The notes: generated by a model from the letters alone, not told the origin. DNA of 64,000 nucleotides from Burkholderia anthina (GCF_902498995.1 NZ_CABVLY010000006.1:186001-250000), one strand, 5' to 3'; positions 35,282 through 44,183 are shown, counted from the first letter of the stretch. Numbers and translations are program-made.

Positions 35282-36871
35282 ATGGACACTCTGGTTATCC
35301 CTCATGGCACGTTCCGGGCGACGATGATCGCGGCCACCGTGGCAGCCATGCTTTCCCTCTCCGCGTGCGGCGGTTCCGGTTCAATCAGCCAGGGGCTCGG
35401 CGGCGGCTCGAGCTCGGGCGGCGGCGATTCCATCTCGACCTCCGACGGCGGCACGTCAGGCAGCACGTCCGGTTCGACGAGTGGCAGCACGTCGGGTAGC
35501 ACCAGCGGCTCGACGAGCGGCAGCACGAGTGGCTCGACGAGCGGCACCACCAGCGGAACGACGAGCGGAACGACCAGCGGTACGAGCGGCACGTCGGGTG
35601 TGTCGGCGAACCCGGTAGGAAATGTCCTCGCAAGCGGCAGCAATATCGTCACCAGTCTCGGTGGAACCGTATCGGGCCTCGGCAGCGTCGTCGCCAGCCA
35701 GTCGCTACCGGGCGTCAACCCGGCCACGACGCAAGCGGCGGGCGGCATCGTGCAGAACGTCGGCGGCGCGGTCACCGCGCTGGGCAATGGCCTCGGCAAC
35801 GGCCTCGGGCAACTCGGCGCGGTGAAAGACCCTGTCGGCATCACGGTCGCCAGCACGGGCGGCGTCGTGAACCAGCTCGGCGGTGCGGTCACGCAAACCG
35901 GCACTCTGCTTTCAAGTCTCGGCAGCGGCCCGCTGTCGCCGCTCGCCCCGGTCACGGGCGCCGTCGGCGGCCTCGTGACGACGGTCGGAAACGCCGTGTC
36001 GGGCGGCGGCACCACGCTGACCAACGCGCTGTCGACGGGCCCGATCCAGCAGGTCACGCAAACGGTCAGCTCGGCCATCACGCCGATCACGACGATGATC
36101 GGCCAGACGACACAGACGGTCGGCACGGCCACGGGCCTCGGCGCCCCCGTCAACACGCTGCTCGGCACGATCGGCAACGGCCTGAACCAGGCAGGCGCGA
36201 TGATCGCATCGACGGGCGGCAACCCAGTCACGACCGGCCTCGGCAACACCGTCTCGTCGACAGGCAACACCGTGAAGGCGGTCGGCGGCCTCCTCACGGG
36301 CGGCACCGGCGGCGTAACCAACCCGCTCGCTCCGCTCACGGGTCTCCTCACGACGGTCTCCGGCACGCTCGGCGGCGCGACAGGCGGCACCAGCGGTGGC
36401 CCGCTCGCGCCCGTCACCGGCCTCGTCTCCACCGTCACCGGCGCACTCGGCGGCGCAACAGGCGGCACCAGCGGTGGTCCGCTCGCGCCCGTCACCGGCC
36501 TCGTCTCCACCGTCACCGGCGCGCTCGGCGGCGTAGCAGGCGGCACCAGCGGTGGTCCGCTCGCGCCCGTCACCGGCCTCGTCTCTACCGTCACCGGCGC
36601 ACTCGGCGGCGCAGCAGGTGGCGGCAGCGGCCCGCTCGCGCCCGTCACGGGCCTGGTGTCGACAGTCACCGGCGCACTCGGCGGCGCGACGAACGGCAGC
36701 AGCGCACTCGCCCCCGTGACTGGCGCGGTTTCCGCGGTCACCAGCACGGTCGGCGTCCCGGCACTCAGCGGCAGCACCGGCACCGGCACGAATGCGGGCT
36801 CGGGCTCGAATCTGCTCTCGCCTGTCACATCGCTGATCGGCGGTCTGCTCGGCGGCACGCACGGCAAGTAA
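35282..36871 (+). CDS. Highly repetitive lipoprotein (collagen-like-repeat type), first copy
   Basis: A 529-residue lipoprotein: signal peptide with lipobox LSAC (Cys29), then a Gly/Ser stretch and about ten tandem tripeptide-to-tetrapeptide units of the S-T-S-G/G-T-T-S-G kind (roughly residues 55-105). A long Gly/Thr/Val-rich middle follows, with motifs such as GPLSPLAPVTG and GPIQQVTQTVSSAITPI. Near the C-terminus lie about five tandem ~26-residue units with the core PLAPVTGLVSTVTGALGG, three almost identical in DNA. There is no enzyme motif. Glycine at frequent intervals resembles collagen-like repeats, but a strict G-X-Y pattern is not kept. It is the first gene behind the sigma-54-type promoter. 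The likely role is surface or matrix structure (inference). Confidence 0.8.
   Translation: MDTLVIPHGTFRATMIAATVAAMLSLSACGGSGSISQGLGGGSSSGGGDSISTSDGGTSGSTSGSTSGSTSGSTSGSTSGSTSGSTSGTTSGTTSGTTSGTSGTSGVSANPVGNVLASGSNIVTSLGGTVSGLGSVVASQSLPGVNPATTQAAGGIVQNVGGAVTALGNGLGNGLGQLGAVKDPVGITVASTGGVVNQLGGAVTQTGTLLSSLGSGPLSPLAPVTGAVGGLVTTVGNAVSGGGTTLTNALSTGPIQQVTQTVSSAITPITTMIGQTTQTVGTATGLGAPVNTLLGTIGNGLNQAGAMIASTGGNPVTTGLGNTVSSTGNTVKAVGGLLTGGTGGVTNPLAPLTGLLTTVSGTLGGATGGTSGGPLAPVTGLVSTVTGALGGATGGTSGGPLAPVTGLVSTVTGALGGVAGGTSGGPLAPVTGLVSTVTGALGGAAGGGSGPLAPVTGLVSTVTGALGGATNGSSALAPVTGAVSAVTSTVGVPALSGSTGTGTNAGSGSNLLSPVTSLIGGLLGGTHGK
36380..36720 (+). repeat. Tandem ~78-bp coding repeats
   Basis: The 3' part of the first lipoprotein gene holds about four to five direct repeats of roughly 78 bp encoding PLAPVTGLVSTVTGALGG units. 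The first three differ by only a few bases, so repeat number could vary by slippage or recombination. Confidence 0.85.
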
Positions 36872-36911
36872 TCCGACATCCATTCATCGAAAAGACAGCG
36901 AGGAGTCCATC

Positions 36912-38357
36912 ATGTCCCAGCAACGTTCCATCACGACCGTCGCCCTGCGCCAATGGCGCGTGCCCCTCACCGCCTTCGCCGCAGCCTGCCTGCTGGCCGC
37001 CTGCGGCGGCGGCGGCGTCAGCTCGCCGCCGACGAGCAGCAACGGCGGCAGCTCCAGCGGCACGAGTGGCACCAGCGGAACGAGCGGCACCAGCGGCTCG
37101 TCGACGGGTACCAAAGGTGTCATCAGCACGGTCGGCCAGACTGCTACGGACCTCGGCAGCACGGTCGGCAACATCAGCCTGCCGGGCCTGGGCGACGGTG
37201 TGACGAAGGGTGTCGGCAGCACCGTTTCCAGTACCGGCACGATCGTCGGCACGGCAGCCGATGCCGTAAGCAATGGCCTGGGACAAATCGGCACGACGAA
37301 GGACCCGGTCGGCACGACGGTCGCCGGCCTCGGCAATGTGGTCGGCGCGACGAGCAACACCGTGTCCGGGCTGAGCCAGACGGTCAAGGCGCTGGGCACG
37401 GGGCAGCTCTCGCCGCTAGCCCCCGTCACGACGCCGGTCGGCACCGTGCTCGACACGGTCGCCAACGGCCTGACGGCCGCCGGCACGACGATCGGCTCGA
37501 CGTTGTCGTCGGGCGCCGTGCAGCAAGTCACGCAACCGCTCAGCTCGGCCATCACGCCGCTGGTGATCACCGCCGGTCAGCTCACGCAGCAGGTCGGCAC
37601 GACCACGGGCCTCGGACAGCCGGTGTCGGGTCTGCTCGGCCAGGTCGGCGGCGCCATCAGTTCGGCAGGCAAGCAGGTCGCCGGCACGTCGAATCAGCCG
37701 CTCGTCGGCGACGTCGGCCAGCTCGTCACCGCAGTGGGCAATACGGTGACCAACGCCGGCGGCCTCGTGAACCCGAACGGCCCGAACGGCGCAGCACCGA
37801 TCCCCGGCCTGATCACGAGCCTCGTCGGCGGCTCGACGGCAACCGTCCAGAGCGGCACGGCGTCGGGTTCCAGCTCGACGAACCCGCTCGGCGGTCTGCT
37901 GTCCGGGCTCGGGTCGACGCCGCTCGGTTCGCTCACGGGTGCGGTCGGCGGCGCAACGGGCGGCTCGGGCAGCAGCCCGCTCGCACCGGTCACGGGCCTC
38001 GTGTCGACTGTCACCGGCGCACTGGGCAGCGTCGGCGGCTCGGGCGGCAGCAGCCCGCTCGCGCCGGTGACGGGCCTCGTGTCGACTGTCACCGGCACAC
38101 TGGGCAGCGTCGGCGGCTCGGGCGGCAGCAGCCCGCTCGCGCCGGTGACGAACCTCGTGTCGACCGTCACGGGAACCCTCGGCGGCGCAACGGGCGGCAC
38201 AGGCGGGGCAAACCCTCTCGCGCCCGTCACCGGTTTGCTGAATACTGTCACCGGAGCAGCAGGCAGCGTGACGGGGTCGGCATCGTCGGGCGGTTCGGCG
38301 GGCCTCCTGGCACCGGTAACGGGGTTGCTGGGCACGCTGGGTAGCGTTGGCAAGTAA
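36912..38357 (+). CDS. Highly repetitive lipoprotein, second paralogue
   Basis: A 481-residue lipoprotein paralogous to the preceding gene product. Lipobox LAAC (Cys31), then a shorter Gly/Ser/Thr linker (GTSGTSGTSGTSGSSTGTKG), a middle region aligned with the first copy (QIGTTKDPVGTTV; GAVQQVTQPLSSAITPL) and C-terminal units GSSPLAPVTGLVSTVTGTLG repeated about four times. A 40-nt gap with a GCGAGGAG site separates it from the first gene, so both should be co-transcribed. The paralogues probably arose by tandem duplication and have since diverged outside the repeats. Function is unknown. Confidence 0.8.
   Translation: MSQQRSITTVALRQWRVPLTAFAAACLLAACGGGGVSSPPTSSNGGSSSGTSGTSGTSGTSGSSTGTKGVISTVGQTATDLGSTVGNISLPGLGDGVTKGVGSTVSSTGTIVGTAADAVSNGLGQIGTTKDPVGTTVAGLGNVVGATSNTVSGLSQTVKALGTGQLSPLAPVTTPVGTVLDTVANGLTAAGTTIGSTLSSGAVQQVTQPLSSAITPLVITAGQLTQQVGTTTGLGQPVSGLLGQVGGAISSAGKQVAGTSNQPLVGDVGQLVTAVGNTVTNAGGLVNPNGPNGAAPIPGLITSLVGGSTATVQSGTASGSSSTNPLGGLLSGLGSTPLGSLTGAVGGATGGSGSSPLAPVTGLVSTVTGALGSVGGSGGSSPLAPVTGLVSTVTGTLGSVGGSGGSSPLAPVTNLVSTVTGTLGGATGGTGGANPLAPVTGLLNTVTGAAGSVTGSASSGGSAGLLAPVTGLLGTLGSVGK
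37970..38330 (+). repeat. Tandem ~78-bp coding repeats in the second lipoprotein gene
   Basis: Three to four direct repeats encode units with the core SSPLAPVTGLVSTVTG; two are nearly identical over most of their length, with the last units more diverged. Confidence 0.8.
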
Positions 38358-38502
38358 AGGAGGACGGTCGCGCCCTTGCAGCCGGAGCAGAAGGCGCGGC
38401 CGTACAAACACAACCGGCGACGCGGCACGTGGCGCGCGGCACCCAGATGTCGCGCGCCCGCATTACAAAGAAGACGCCAAGCAAGGCCTACGAGGAAGAA
38501 CA

Positions 38503-40188
38503 ATGAAATCCAGACTGGACAGATGGATGATGCTGCTCGCCATTGCGGCGGCAGGCACGGCACATGCGCAGACGCGCGCGGCAGGCAACCCGCTCGACTC
38601 CCTGCCCCAGATCAACGCACCGAAGCAAGGCCCGAGCGTCACCGTCCAGGTCGCGCCGCAGGCACCACAGCTTCAGGAATTGCTGTCGCGCCATCTGACG
38701 CCCAAGACGTTCCAGGTCGAAGGCGTGAAGTCGATACCGTTCGACGAAATCTCGCGCCGCTTCACGCCGCTCGTCGGCAAGGACATCACGATCGGCGAGC
38801 TGATCGAAACCGCCAACGGCGTGACCAAGCTGTACCAGGAGCGCGGCTATGCGTTGTCGTTCGCGTTCATTCCCGCGCAGACGTTCGAGAACGGCGTCGT
38901 GCGCGTGACGGTCGTGGAAGGCTACGTGTCGGACGTCAAGGTCACCGGCAAGCCCGGCGCGATGGAGTCGAAGATTCGCGCGATCGCCGCGCACATTACG
39001 GCCGATCGGCCACTGCGCCGTGCAACGTTCGAACGCTACGTGAACACGTTCGGCCTGCTGCCCGGCGTCACGGTGAAGGCCAACGTGCCGCCGCCGCAAA
39101 CAACCGATGGCGCGACGACGCTCGAGCTCGCGGTCGACCGCAAGGCATTCAACGTCAGCACCGGCATCGATTTCAATCACCCCGGGGTCCAGGGCCTCAT
39201 CACCGCAACCGAAAACGGCCTGACTTCGTTCGGCGAGCAGTTGAGCATTTCCGCGCTGGCGCCGCCCGGACGCGACAAGCAGACCTACTTCGCGTTCAGC
39301 GGCTCGGTGCCGGTGGGCAGCAACGGTCTCGTCACGCGCCTCGATGCAAGCACGTACCGCGGCAAGCCGACCGACAACCCGGGCCTGCCGTCGACCGTTC
39401 AGCGAACCGTCAAGAGCGAGAAACTCGGTCTTTCGGCTTCCTATCCGATACTGCTGAACAACCAGCGCAGCCTGCTCGGCACCGTGTCGGGCTATGCAGC
39501 GCACAACGAAGACCGCTACCAGAACCAGGTCAACGGCAACGTGCTCGACAATCGCTCGCAGGTTCGCGTGATGCAGTTGCAGCTCGACTACACGAGTGTC
39601 GAACCGAAGCAGGTACGCAAGCTGAGCGTCAACGTCGCCAAGGCATTCAACATTCTCGGCGCATCGAAATCGCAGACCGGCCTGGTTGACGGCGTACCGG
39701 TGACATACGCAGATCCGACTTCGCTGACCTTCGTCCGTACCGGCGCGACCTTCACGCAGACCAACGAATGGCCGTTCAAGATCGGCACGTCGGTCTCGGT
39801 GACCGGCCAGTACAGCGCCGACTCGCTGCCGACGTCGGAACAGATCTCGTTCGGCTCGACGCGCTACGCGCTCGGCTATCAGCCCGGTGAAACGTCGGGC
39901 GACTCGGGCTGGGGGATGTCGCTGGAGGTCAACCGCGGATTCACGCCGGGCTGGACGTACCTGAAATCCGTCACGCCGTACATCGCGTACGACATGGCGC
40001 GCGTGTATCTGCATACCGGCACACCGTCGCCGAGCCGCCTGTCGTCGGTCGGCATCGGCGTGCGGTTGACCGACAGCCGGTACTACAGCCTCGACCTGAA
40101 CATCGCGAAGCCGGTCGGCGATGCGCCTGTCGAAAGCGCATCGCGCAGCCCCCGCGTGAATGCCGCGTTCTCGTACCAGCTCAACTGA
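38503..40188 (+). CDS. TpsB/ShlB-family outer-membrane translocator
   Basis: A 561-residue two-partner-secretion-type translocator. A signal peptide ends at AHA-Q23. After a Pro/Gln-rich linker comes a POTRA_2 domain (FQVEGVKSIPFDEISRRFTP, then GVTKLYQERGYALSFAFIPA, VRVTVVEGYVSDVKV) and a ShlB/FhaC-like beta-barrel ending in the aromatic-poor but polar tail NAAFSYQLN. The ATG follows an AGGAAG site; longer frames have no signal peptide. No TpsA-like haemagglutinin gene is in the window. The gene follows the two lipoproteins by 145 nt on the same strand, so it may export them or a distant partner (inference). Confidence 0.85.
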   Translation: MKSRLDRWMMLLAIAAAGTAHAQTRAAGNPLDSLPQINAPKQGPSVTVQVAPQAPQLQELLSRHLTPKTFQVEGVKSIPFDEISRRFTPLVGKDITIGELIETANGVTKLYQERGYALSFAFIPAQTFENGVVRVTVVEGYVSDVKVTGKPGAMESKIRAIAAHITADRPLRRATFERYVNTFGLLPGVTVKANVPPPQTTDGATTLELAVDRKAFNVSTGIDFNHPGVQGLITATENGLTSFGEQLSISALAPPGRDKQTYFAFSGSVPVGSNGLVTRLDASTYRGKPTDNPGLPSTVQRTVKSEKLGLSASYPILLNNQRSLLGTVSGYAAHNEDRYQNQVNGNVLDNRSQVRVMQLQLDYTSVEPKQVRKLSVNVAKAFNILGASKSQTGLVDGVPVTYADPTSLTFVRTGATFTQTNEWPFKIGTSVSVTGQYSADSLPTSEQISFGSTRYALGYQPGETSGDSGWGMSLEVNRGFTPGWTYLKSVTPYIAYDMARVYLHTGTPSPSRLSSVGIGVRLTDSRYYSLDLNIAKPVGDAPVESASRSPRVNAAFSYQLN

Positions 40189-40354
40189 TCGGGCACCGAA
40201 CAGTCCGCATCCCGCGGACTGTTTGGAATAGAGTCCCCTCTATCAAACGCAGCGCACGGTTTCACGTATTCTGGCAAAGCTCGCAACATGCCACCGCCCC
40301 ATGCAGACGGTCGTGCGGGCGAATCGAATACGACGTGAAACAAGGAGGAAGACA

Positions 40355-40816
40355 ATGATTCAAGTGACCCGCCCGCTGCGCGCATTGGCCATTACGGGCG
40401 CACTGCTCGCCTGTGCCGCGCCGTCGTTCGCGCAAGCCGACAGTCCGATCGGCATGTGGCAGACGATCGACGACAACACCCATCAGCCGAAGGCACTCGT
40501 GCAGATCGCCGACGACGGCGACGGTTCGCTGTCGGGCAAGGTCGTCAAAGGTCTCGGCCCGAGCGACAAGCCCGATCGCCGCTGCACCGCATGCACCGAC
40601 GAGCGCAAGGATCAGCTCATCAAGGGCATGACGATCATCAAGGCGATGAAGAAGGACGGCGACCAGTGGGACGGCGGCAACATCCTCGATCCGGAAAACG
40701 GCAAGGTCTACAAGTGCAAGATGACGCTTGAAGACGGTGGCCAGAAGCTCGTCGTACGCGGCTACATCGGCGTATCGCTGCTCGGCCGGTCGCAGACCTG
40801 GGTTCGCGCACAATAA
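40355..40816 (+). CDS. DUF2147 exported protein
   Basis: A 153-residue protein with a signal peptide (LALAITGALLACAAPSFAQ type, cleavage after FAQ or AQA). The mature part SPIGMWQTIDDNTHQPKALV, then GSLSGKVVKGLG and WDGGNILDPENGKVYKCKM, ending in GVSLLGRSQTWVR matches the DUF2147 family (lipocalin-like fold). Two cysteines flank CTAC. An AAGGAGG site lies just upstream. The function is unknown in most bacteria. Confidence 0.88.
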   Translation: MIQVTRPLRALAITGALLACAAPSFAQADSPIGMWQTIDDNTHQPKALVQIADDGDGSLSGKVVKGLGPSDKPDRRCTACTDERKDQLIKGMTIIKAMKKDGDQWDGGNILDPENGKVYKCKMTLEDGGQKLVVRGYIGVSLLGRSQTWVRAQ

Positions 40817-40848
40817 CGCGGCGCGCGTCGAAGCGCGCGATGCAATGA

Positions 40849-40886
40849 AAAATCGGCCTGCAACGACGACGTCAGGCCGATTTTGT
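40849..40886 (+). terminator. Terminator after the DUF2147 gene
   Basis: Arms AAAATCGGCCTG and CAGGCCGATTTT around a 12-nt loop, T-rich 3' flank; the symmetrical A/T ends suggest it also works for the convergent gene. Confidence 0.8.
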
Positions 40887-40918
40887 TTTGGTGTGCGTGA
40901 CGATGAAGTCCGCCGTGA

Positions 40919-41329
40919 TCACGCCGCGTGCTTCAACGTGTTCGACGCGTAGCTGCCCGGCGCACGATAGGTCGGTGTTGCGGTACTGCGCGCCTGCGCC
41001 GCTTTCGACTGCGCGTGCTTGCGCATCCGTGTGGACAGCTCGTTGCAGAGATTCACGCCCGCGTCGCCATACAGCTCACGCATCACGTGCATCAGCGTGC
41101 CCGTGTCGTGCCACACCTTGAAGCGGCGATGGCATGTCTGGTACGACGGGTAGCGACGCGGCATGGCGGACCACGTCGCGCCGCTGTATATCACCCAGAG
41201 CACGCCATTCAGGACAGCACGCGTGTTGGCCAGCGGCCGGCCGCGCAATTCGGTGCGCGGCTGCATTTCAGGCAAAAGCGGCACGACGCGGCGCCACTCA
41301 TGATCGGTCAGATCGCGATACGGTGTCAT
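40919..41329 (-). CDS. Stand-alone DUF4096 transposase-like protein (IS5-type N-terminal domain)
   Basis: A 136-residue protein (MTPYRDLTDHEWRRVVPLLP...) with the DUF4096 domain that forms the N-terminus of IS5-like transposases: GRPLANTRAVLNGVLWVIYS, then GATWSAMPRRYPSYQTCHRR, FKVWHDTGTL. It stops where the catalytic DDE domain should begin and instead has a basic tail. No inverted repeats or target-site duplication were recognised. It could be a remnant or a domesticated DNA-binding protein. The ATG at 41329 is preceded by GGAG at 6 nt. Confidence 0.7.
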   Translation of the reverse strand: MTPYRDLTDHEWRRVVPLLPEMQPRTELRGRPLANTRAVLNGVLWVIYSGATWSAMPRRYPSYQTCHRRFKVWHDTGTLMHVMRELYGDAGVNLCNELSTRMRKHAQSKAAQARSTATPTYRAPGSYASNTLKHAA

Positions 41330-41473
41330 GGACATCTCCAGCCTTAGGAACCATGACACAACGATATCGGCTGACCTCAGCGACGAATATAAGACAAGTC
41401 CGAAAATACTCCGGGATCAGCAGAATTTGACCGGATTTGACGGTTGAAGCACGCCACTTGCCGAGAGCTGTGG

Positions 41474-42571
41474 TCAGGTCAGCGACGTATCGACGATGCG
41501 ACGCGGCGTTTCGATGTACTCCTTCGACTGCATCTCGACGATCCGCGATACCGTGCGTGCGAACTCGTTCGCCATCGGGCCTTCGACGTACAGCTGTTCC
41601 GCCGGCACCGCCGCGGACATCAGCAACTTGACCTTGTGGTCGTACAGCACGTCGATGAGCCACGTGAAGCGGCGCGCCTCGGACGCCATCCGCGGCGACA
41701 TCTGCGGCACCTCGGACAGGACGATCGCATGGAAGCGGCTGGCGAGTTCGAGATAGTCGTTCTGCGAGCGCGGACCGCCGCACAGCGTCGCGAAATCGAA
41801 CCACACGACGCCATCGGCCTTGCGCAACGCCTTCAGCTCGCGCTTCTCGATATGCAGGATCGGGCTTTCGTCCGGCACCGCGGCAAGCTTCGCGAATGCA
41901 TGGCGCAGCTCGCGATCGGCATCCGCACCGAGCGGCGTGTGATACATCTGCACCTGTGCCAGCGTGCGCTGTCGATAGTCGACACCCGCGTCGACGTTCA
42001 GTACGTCGAGCTTTTCCTTGATCAGCGCGATGGCCGGCAGCATGCGATCGCGATGCAGGCCGTCGGGATACAGATCGTCCGGATCGTAGTTGGACGTCAT
42101 CACGAACTGCACGCCGTTGTTGAACAGGCGATCGAGCAGCCGGTACAGGATCATCGCGTCCGCGATGTCCGACACGTGAAACTCGTCGAAGCAGATCAGC
42201 CGGTAGCGCTTCGCGATGCGTCGCGCCAGTTCGTCGAGCGGATCGGCCTGCCCTTTCAGCTCCTCGAGCTCGCGGTGCACTTCGCGCATGAATTCGTGGA
42301 AATGCAGGCGTGTCTTGCGCTGCACGGGCACCACTGCGTAAAAGCTGTCCATCAGGAAGCTCTTGCCGCGGCCGACACCCCCCCACATGTAGACGCCACG
42401 CGGCAGGTCCGGGTGATTGATGAGCTTCTTGAACGCGTTCGAGCGGCGCGCCTTGTAGTCGACCCACTCGTCGAAGCAGCGCTGCAGACGATCGACAGCC
42501 GCGCGCTGCGCGGGATCGGACTGATAGCCGCGCGTGGTCAATTCGCGCGTGTAGTATTCGGTGACGTTCAT
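41474..42571 (-). CDS. zapE: AFG1-like ATPase ZapE
   Basis: A 365-residue AFG1/LACE1-family P-loop ATPase. Walker A is GGVGRGKSFL (64-71), Walker B RLICFDEFHVSDIADAMIL, and the family motifs FVMTSNYDPDDLYPDGLHRD and the C-terminal EARRFTWLIDVLYDHKVKLL. In E. coli ZapE modulates FtsZ-ring constriction. The chosen ATG starts with MNVTEYYTREL, the typical N-terminus; a longer frame overlaps the terminator of the dehydrogenase cluster. It lies directly downstream of that terminator. Confidence 0.92.
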   Translation of the reverse strand: MNVTEYYTRELTTRGYQSDPAQRAAVDRLQRCFDEWVDYKARRSNAFKKLINHPDLPRGVYMWGGVGRGKSFLMDSFYAVVPVQRKTRLHFHEFMREVHRELEELKGQADPLDELARRIAKRYRLICFDEFHVSDIADAMILYRLLDRLFNNGVQFVMTSNYDPDDLYPDGLHRDRMLPAIALIKEKLDVLNVDAGVDYRQRTLAQVQMYHTPLGADADRELRHAFAKLAAVPDESPILHIEKRELKALRKADGVVWFDFATLCGGPRSQNDYLELASRFHAIVLSEVPQMSPRMASEARRFTWLIDVLYDHKVKLLMSAAVPAEQLYVEGPMANEFARTVSRIVEMQSKEYIETPRRIVDTSLT

Positions 42572-42584
42572 CAGGGCAAACCGG

Positions 42585-42621
42585 AAAAAACAAAGGCGAG
42601 CGGGAAAAACCCGCCCGCCTT
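42585..42621 (-). terminator. Terminator after lpdA
   Basis: On the minus strand the arms AAGGCGGGCGGG and CCCGCTCGCCTT (one mismatch pair) surround TTTTT, followed by TGTTTTTT. It lies 50 nt after the lpdA stop codon and ends the sucA-sucB-lpdA transcript. Confidence 0.85.
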
Positions 42622-42671
42622 CGTCATGAGACGGCTGCGCCAACCGATGGCCGGCCGGCGCTATACCGCGC

Positions 42672-44102
42672 TCAGCTGTTCAGCGAGCGCTTGTCGACGG
42701 CGAGCGCCGCTTCGCGCATCACTTCCGACATCGACGGGTGCGGGTGGCAGATACGGGCGATGTCTTCCGACGCCGCCTTGAACTCCATCGCCACTACGGC
42801 TTCCGCGATCAGGTCCGACGCATTCGCCGCGATCACGTGCACGCCGAGCAGTTCGTCGGTCTTCGCGTCGGCGATCATCTTCACGAAACCGTCCGGTGCG
42901 TTCATGCCGAGCGCGCGACCGTTGATCGAGAACGGGAACTTGCCCGACTTGATCTCGCGGCCTTCGGCCTTCAGTTGCTGCTCCGTCTTGCCGACCCATG
43001 CGATTTCCGGGTACGTGTAGATCACCCACGGAATGCAGTTGTAGTCGATGTGCGGCTTCTGGCCGTCGATCACTTCCGCGACCAGCACGCCTTCGTCTTC
43101 CGCCTTGTGCGCGAGCATCGGGCCGCGCACCACGTCGCCGATCGCGTAGACGTTCGGCACTGCGGTACGGCAGTGGTCGTCCACGTCGATGAAGCCACGC
43201 TCGTTCGCCTTCAGGCCGATTGCCTCGAGGCCGAGGTTGTCGGTGTTCGGCACGCGGCCGACCGACACGATCAGGCGGTCGGCATCGAGCGTCTGCGCGT
43301 TGCCGTCCTTGTCCGTGTAAGCGATCGACACGCCGTCGGCGGTCGTCTTCACGTCGCCGATCTTCACGCCGAGATGGATGTCGAGGCCCTGCTTCTTGAA
43401 CAGCTTGGCCGCTTCCTTCGCGAGCGCTTCGTCGGCTGCGCCGAGGAATGCCGGCAGCGCTTCGAGCACCGTCACTTCGGCACCCAGACGACGCCACACC
43501 GAGCCGAGCTCGAGGCCGATCACGCCCGCGCCGATCACGGCGAGCTTCTTCGGCACCGAGTCGAACGTCAGCGCGCCTTCGTTGTCCGACACGATCTTGT
43601 TGTCGACCGGGATGTTCGGCAGGTGGCGGGCCTTCGAGCCGGTTGCGATGATCACGTTCTTCGCGGTGACGACTTCGGCTTCGCCTTCGCCGCTCACTTC
43701 GATCTGCACGCCGGCATCGGTCTTGCCGGTGAACTTGCCATGGCCCTTCAGCCAGGTGATCTTGTTCTTCTTGAACAGGAACTCGATCCCGCTCGTCATC
43801 TTCTCGACGATCGCATCCTTGCGGCCGAGCATCTTCGCGACGTCGATCTTCACGCCGTCGACGGTGATGCCGTGGTCGGCCAGGTGATGCGACGTGTTCT
43901 CGAACTCTTCCGACGACGCGAGCAGCGCCTTCGACGGGATGCAACCGACGTTCAGGCACGTACCGCCGAGCTTCAGCGCGCCGGCCGGATTCTTCCACTT
44001 CTCGATACAGGCAACCGTCTTGCCGAGCTGCGCGGCGCGAATCGCGGCGATGTAGCCGCCGGGGCCGGCGCCGATCACGACGACGTCAAATTCCTTGGAC
44101 AT
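42672..44102 (-). CDS. lpdA: Dihydrolipoyl dehydrogenase (E3) of the 2-oxoglutarate dehydrogenase complex
   Basis: A 476-residue flavoprotein disulfide reductase. FAD-binding GAGPGGY lies at 11-17, the redox-active pair Cys49/Cys54 in GGTCLNVGCIPSKALL, the NAD-binding GAGVIGLELGSVW in the middle, and the catalytic His-Glu region CHPHPSMSEVMREAAL at the C-terminus. E3 reoxidises dihydrolipoamide with NAD. It is the third gene of the sucA-sucB-lpdA set (odhL-type), 81 nt after sucB. The start MSKEFDVVVIGAG gives the standard N-terminus; a longer frame is rejected. Confidence 0.97.
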   Translation of the reverse strand: MSKEFDVVVIGAGPGGYIAAIRAAQLGKTVACIEKWKNPAGALKLGGTCLNVGCIPSKALLASSEEFENTSHHLADHGITVDGVKIDVAKMLGRKDAIVEKMTSGIEFLFKKNKITWLKGHGKFTGKTDAGVQIEVSGEGEAEVVTAKNVIIATGSKARHLPNIPVDNKIVSDNEGALTFDSVPKKLAVIGAGVIGLELGSVWRRLGAEVTVLEALPAFLGAADEALAKEAAKLFKKQGLDIHLGVKIGDVKTTADGVSIAYTDKDGNAQTLDADRLIVSVGRVPNTDNLGLEAIGLKANERGFIDVDDHCRTAVPNVYAIGDVVRGPMLAHKAEDEGVLVAEVIDGQKPHIDYNCIPWVIYTYPEIAWVGKTEQQLKAEGREIKSGKFPFSINGRALGMNAPDGFVKMIADAKTDELLGVHVIAANASDLIAEAVVAMEFKAASEDIARICHPHPSMSEVMREAALAVDKRSLNS

Positions 44103-44183
44103 GACAATCCTTTCTACTTGTGCGTCCGCACGGCCGCGCATGTGCGCGAGCGTGCGGAGCGGGTCAATGCGGTGAAACTCGGC

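Noticed and set aside
35450-35600. Short tandem repeats considered as a CRISPR array
   Set aside because: The repeats have no unique spacers and are in frame within a protein, encoding S-T-S-G units.
35302-36879. Large minus-strand frame (525 codons) across the first lipoprotein gene
   Set aside because: It mirrors the repeats in the opposite strand, has no signal or motif, and the plus-strand frame has a lipobox, ribosome-binding site and promoter.
40919-41329. A complete insertion sequence
   Set aside because: Only the N-terminal transposase domain is present and no terminal inverted repeats or target duplications were found.
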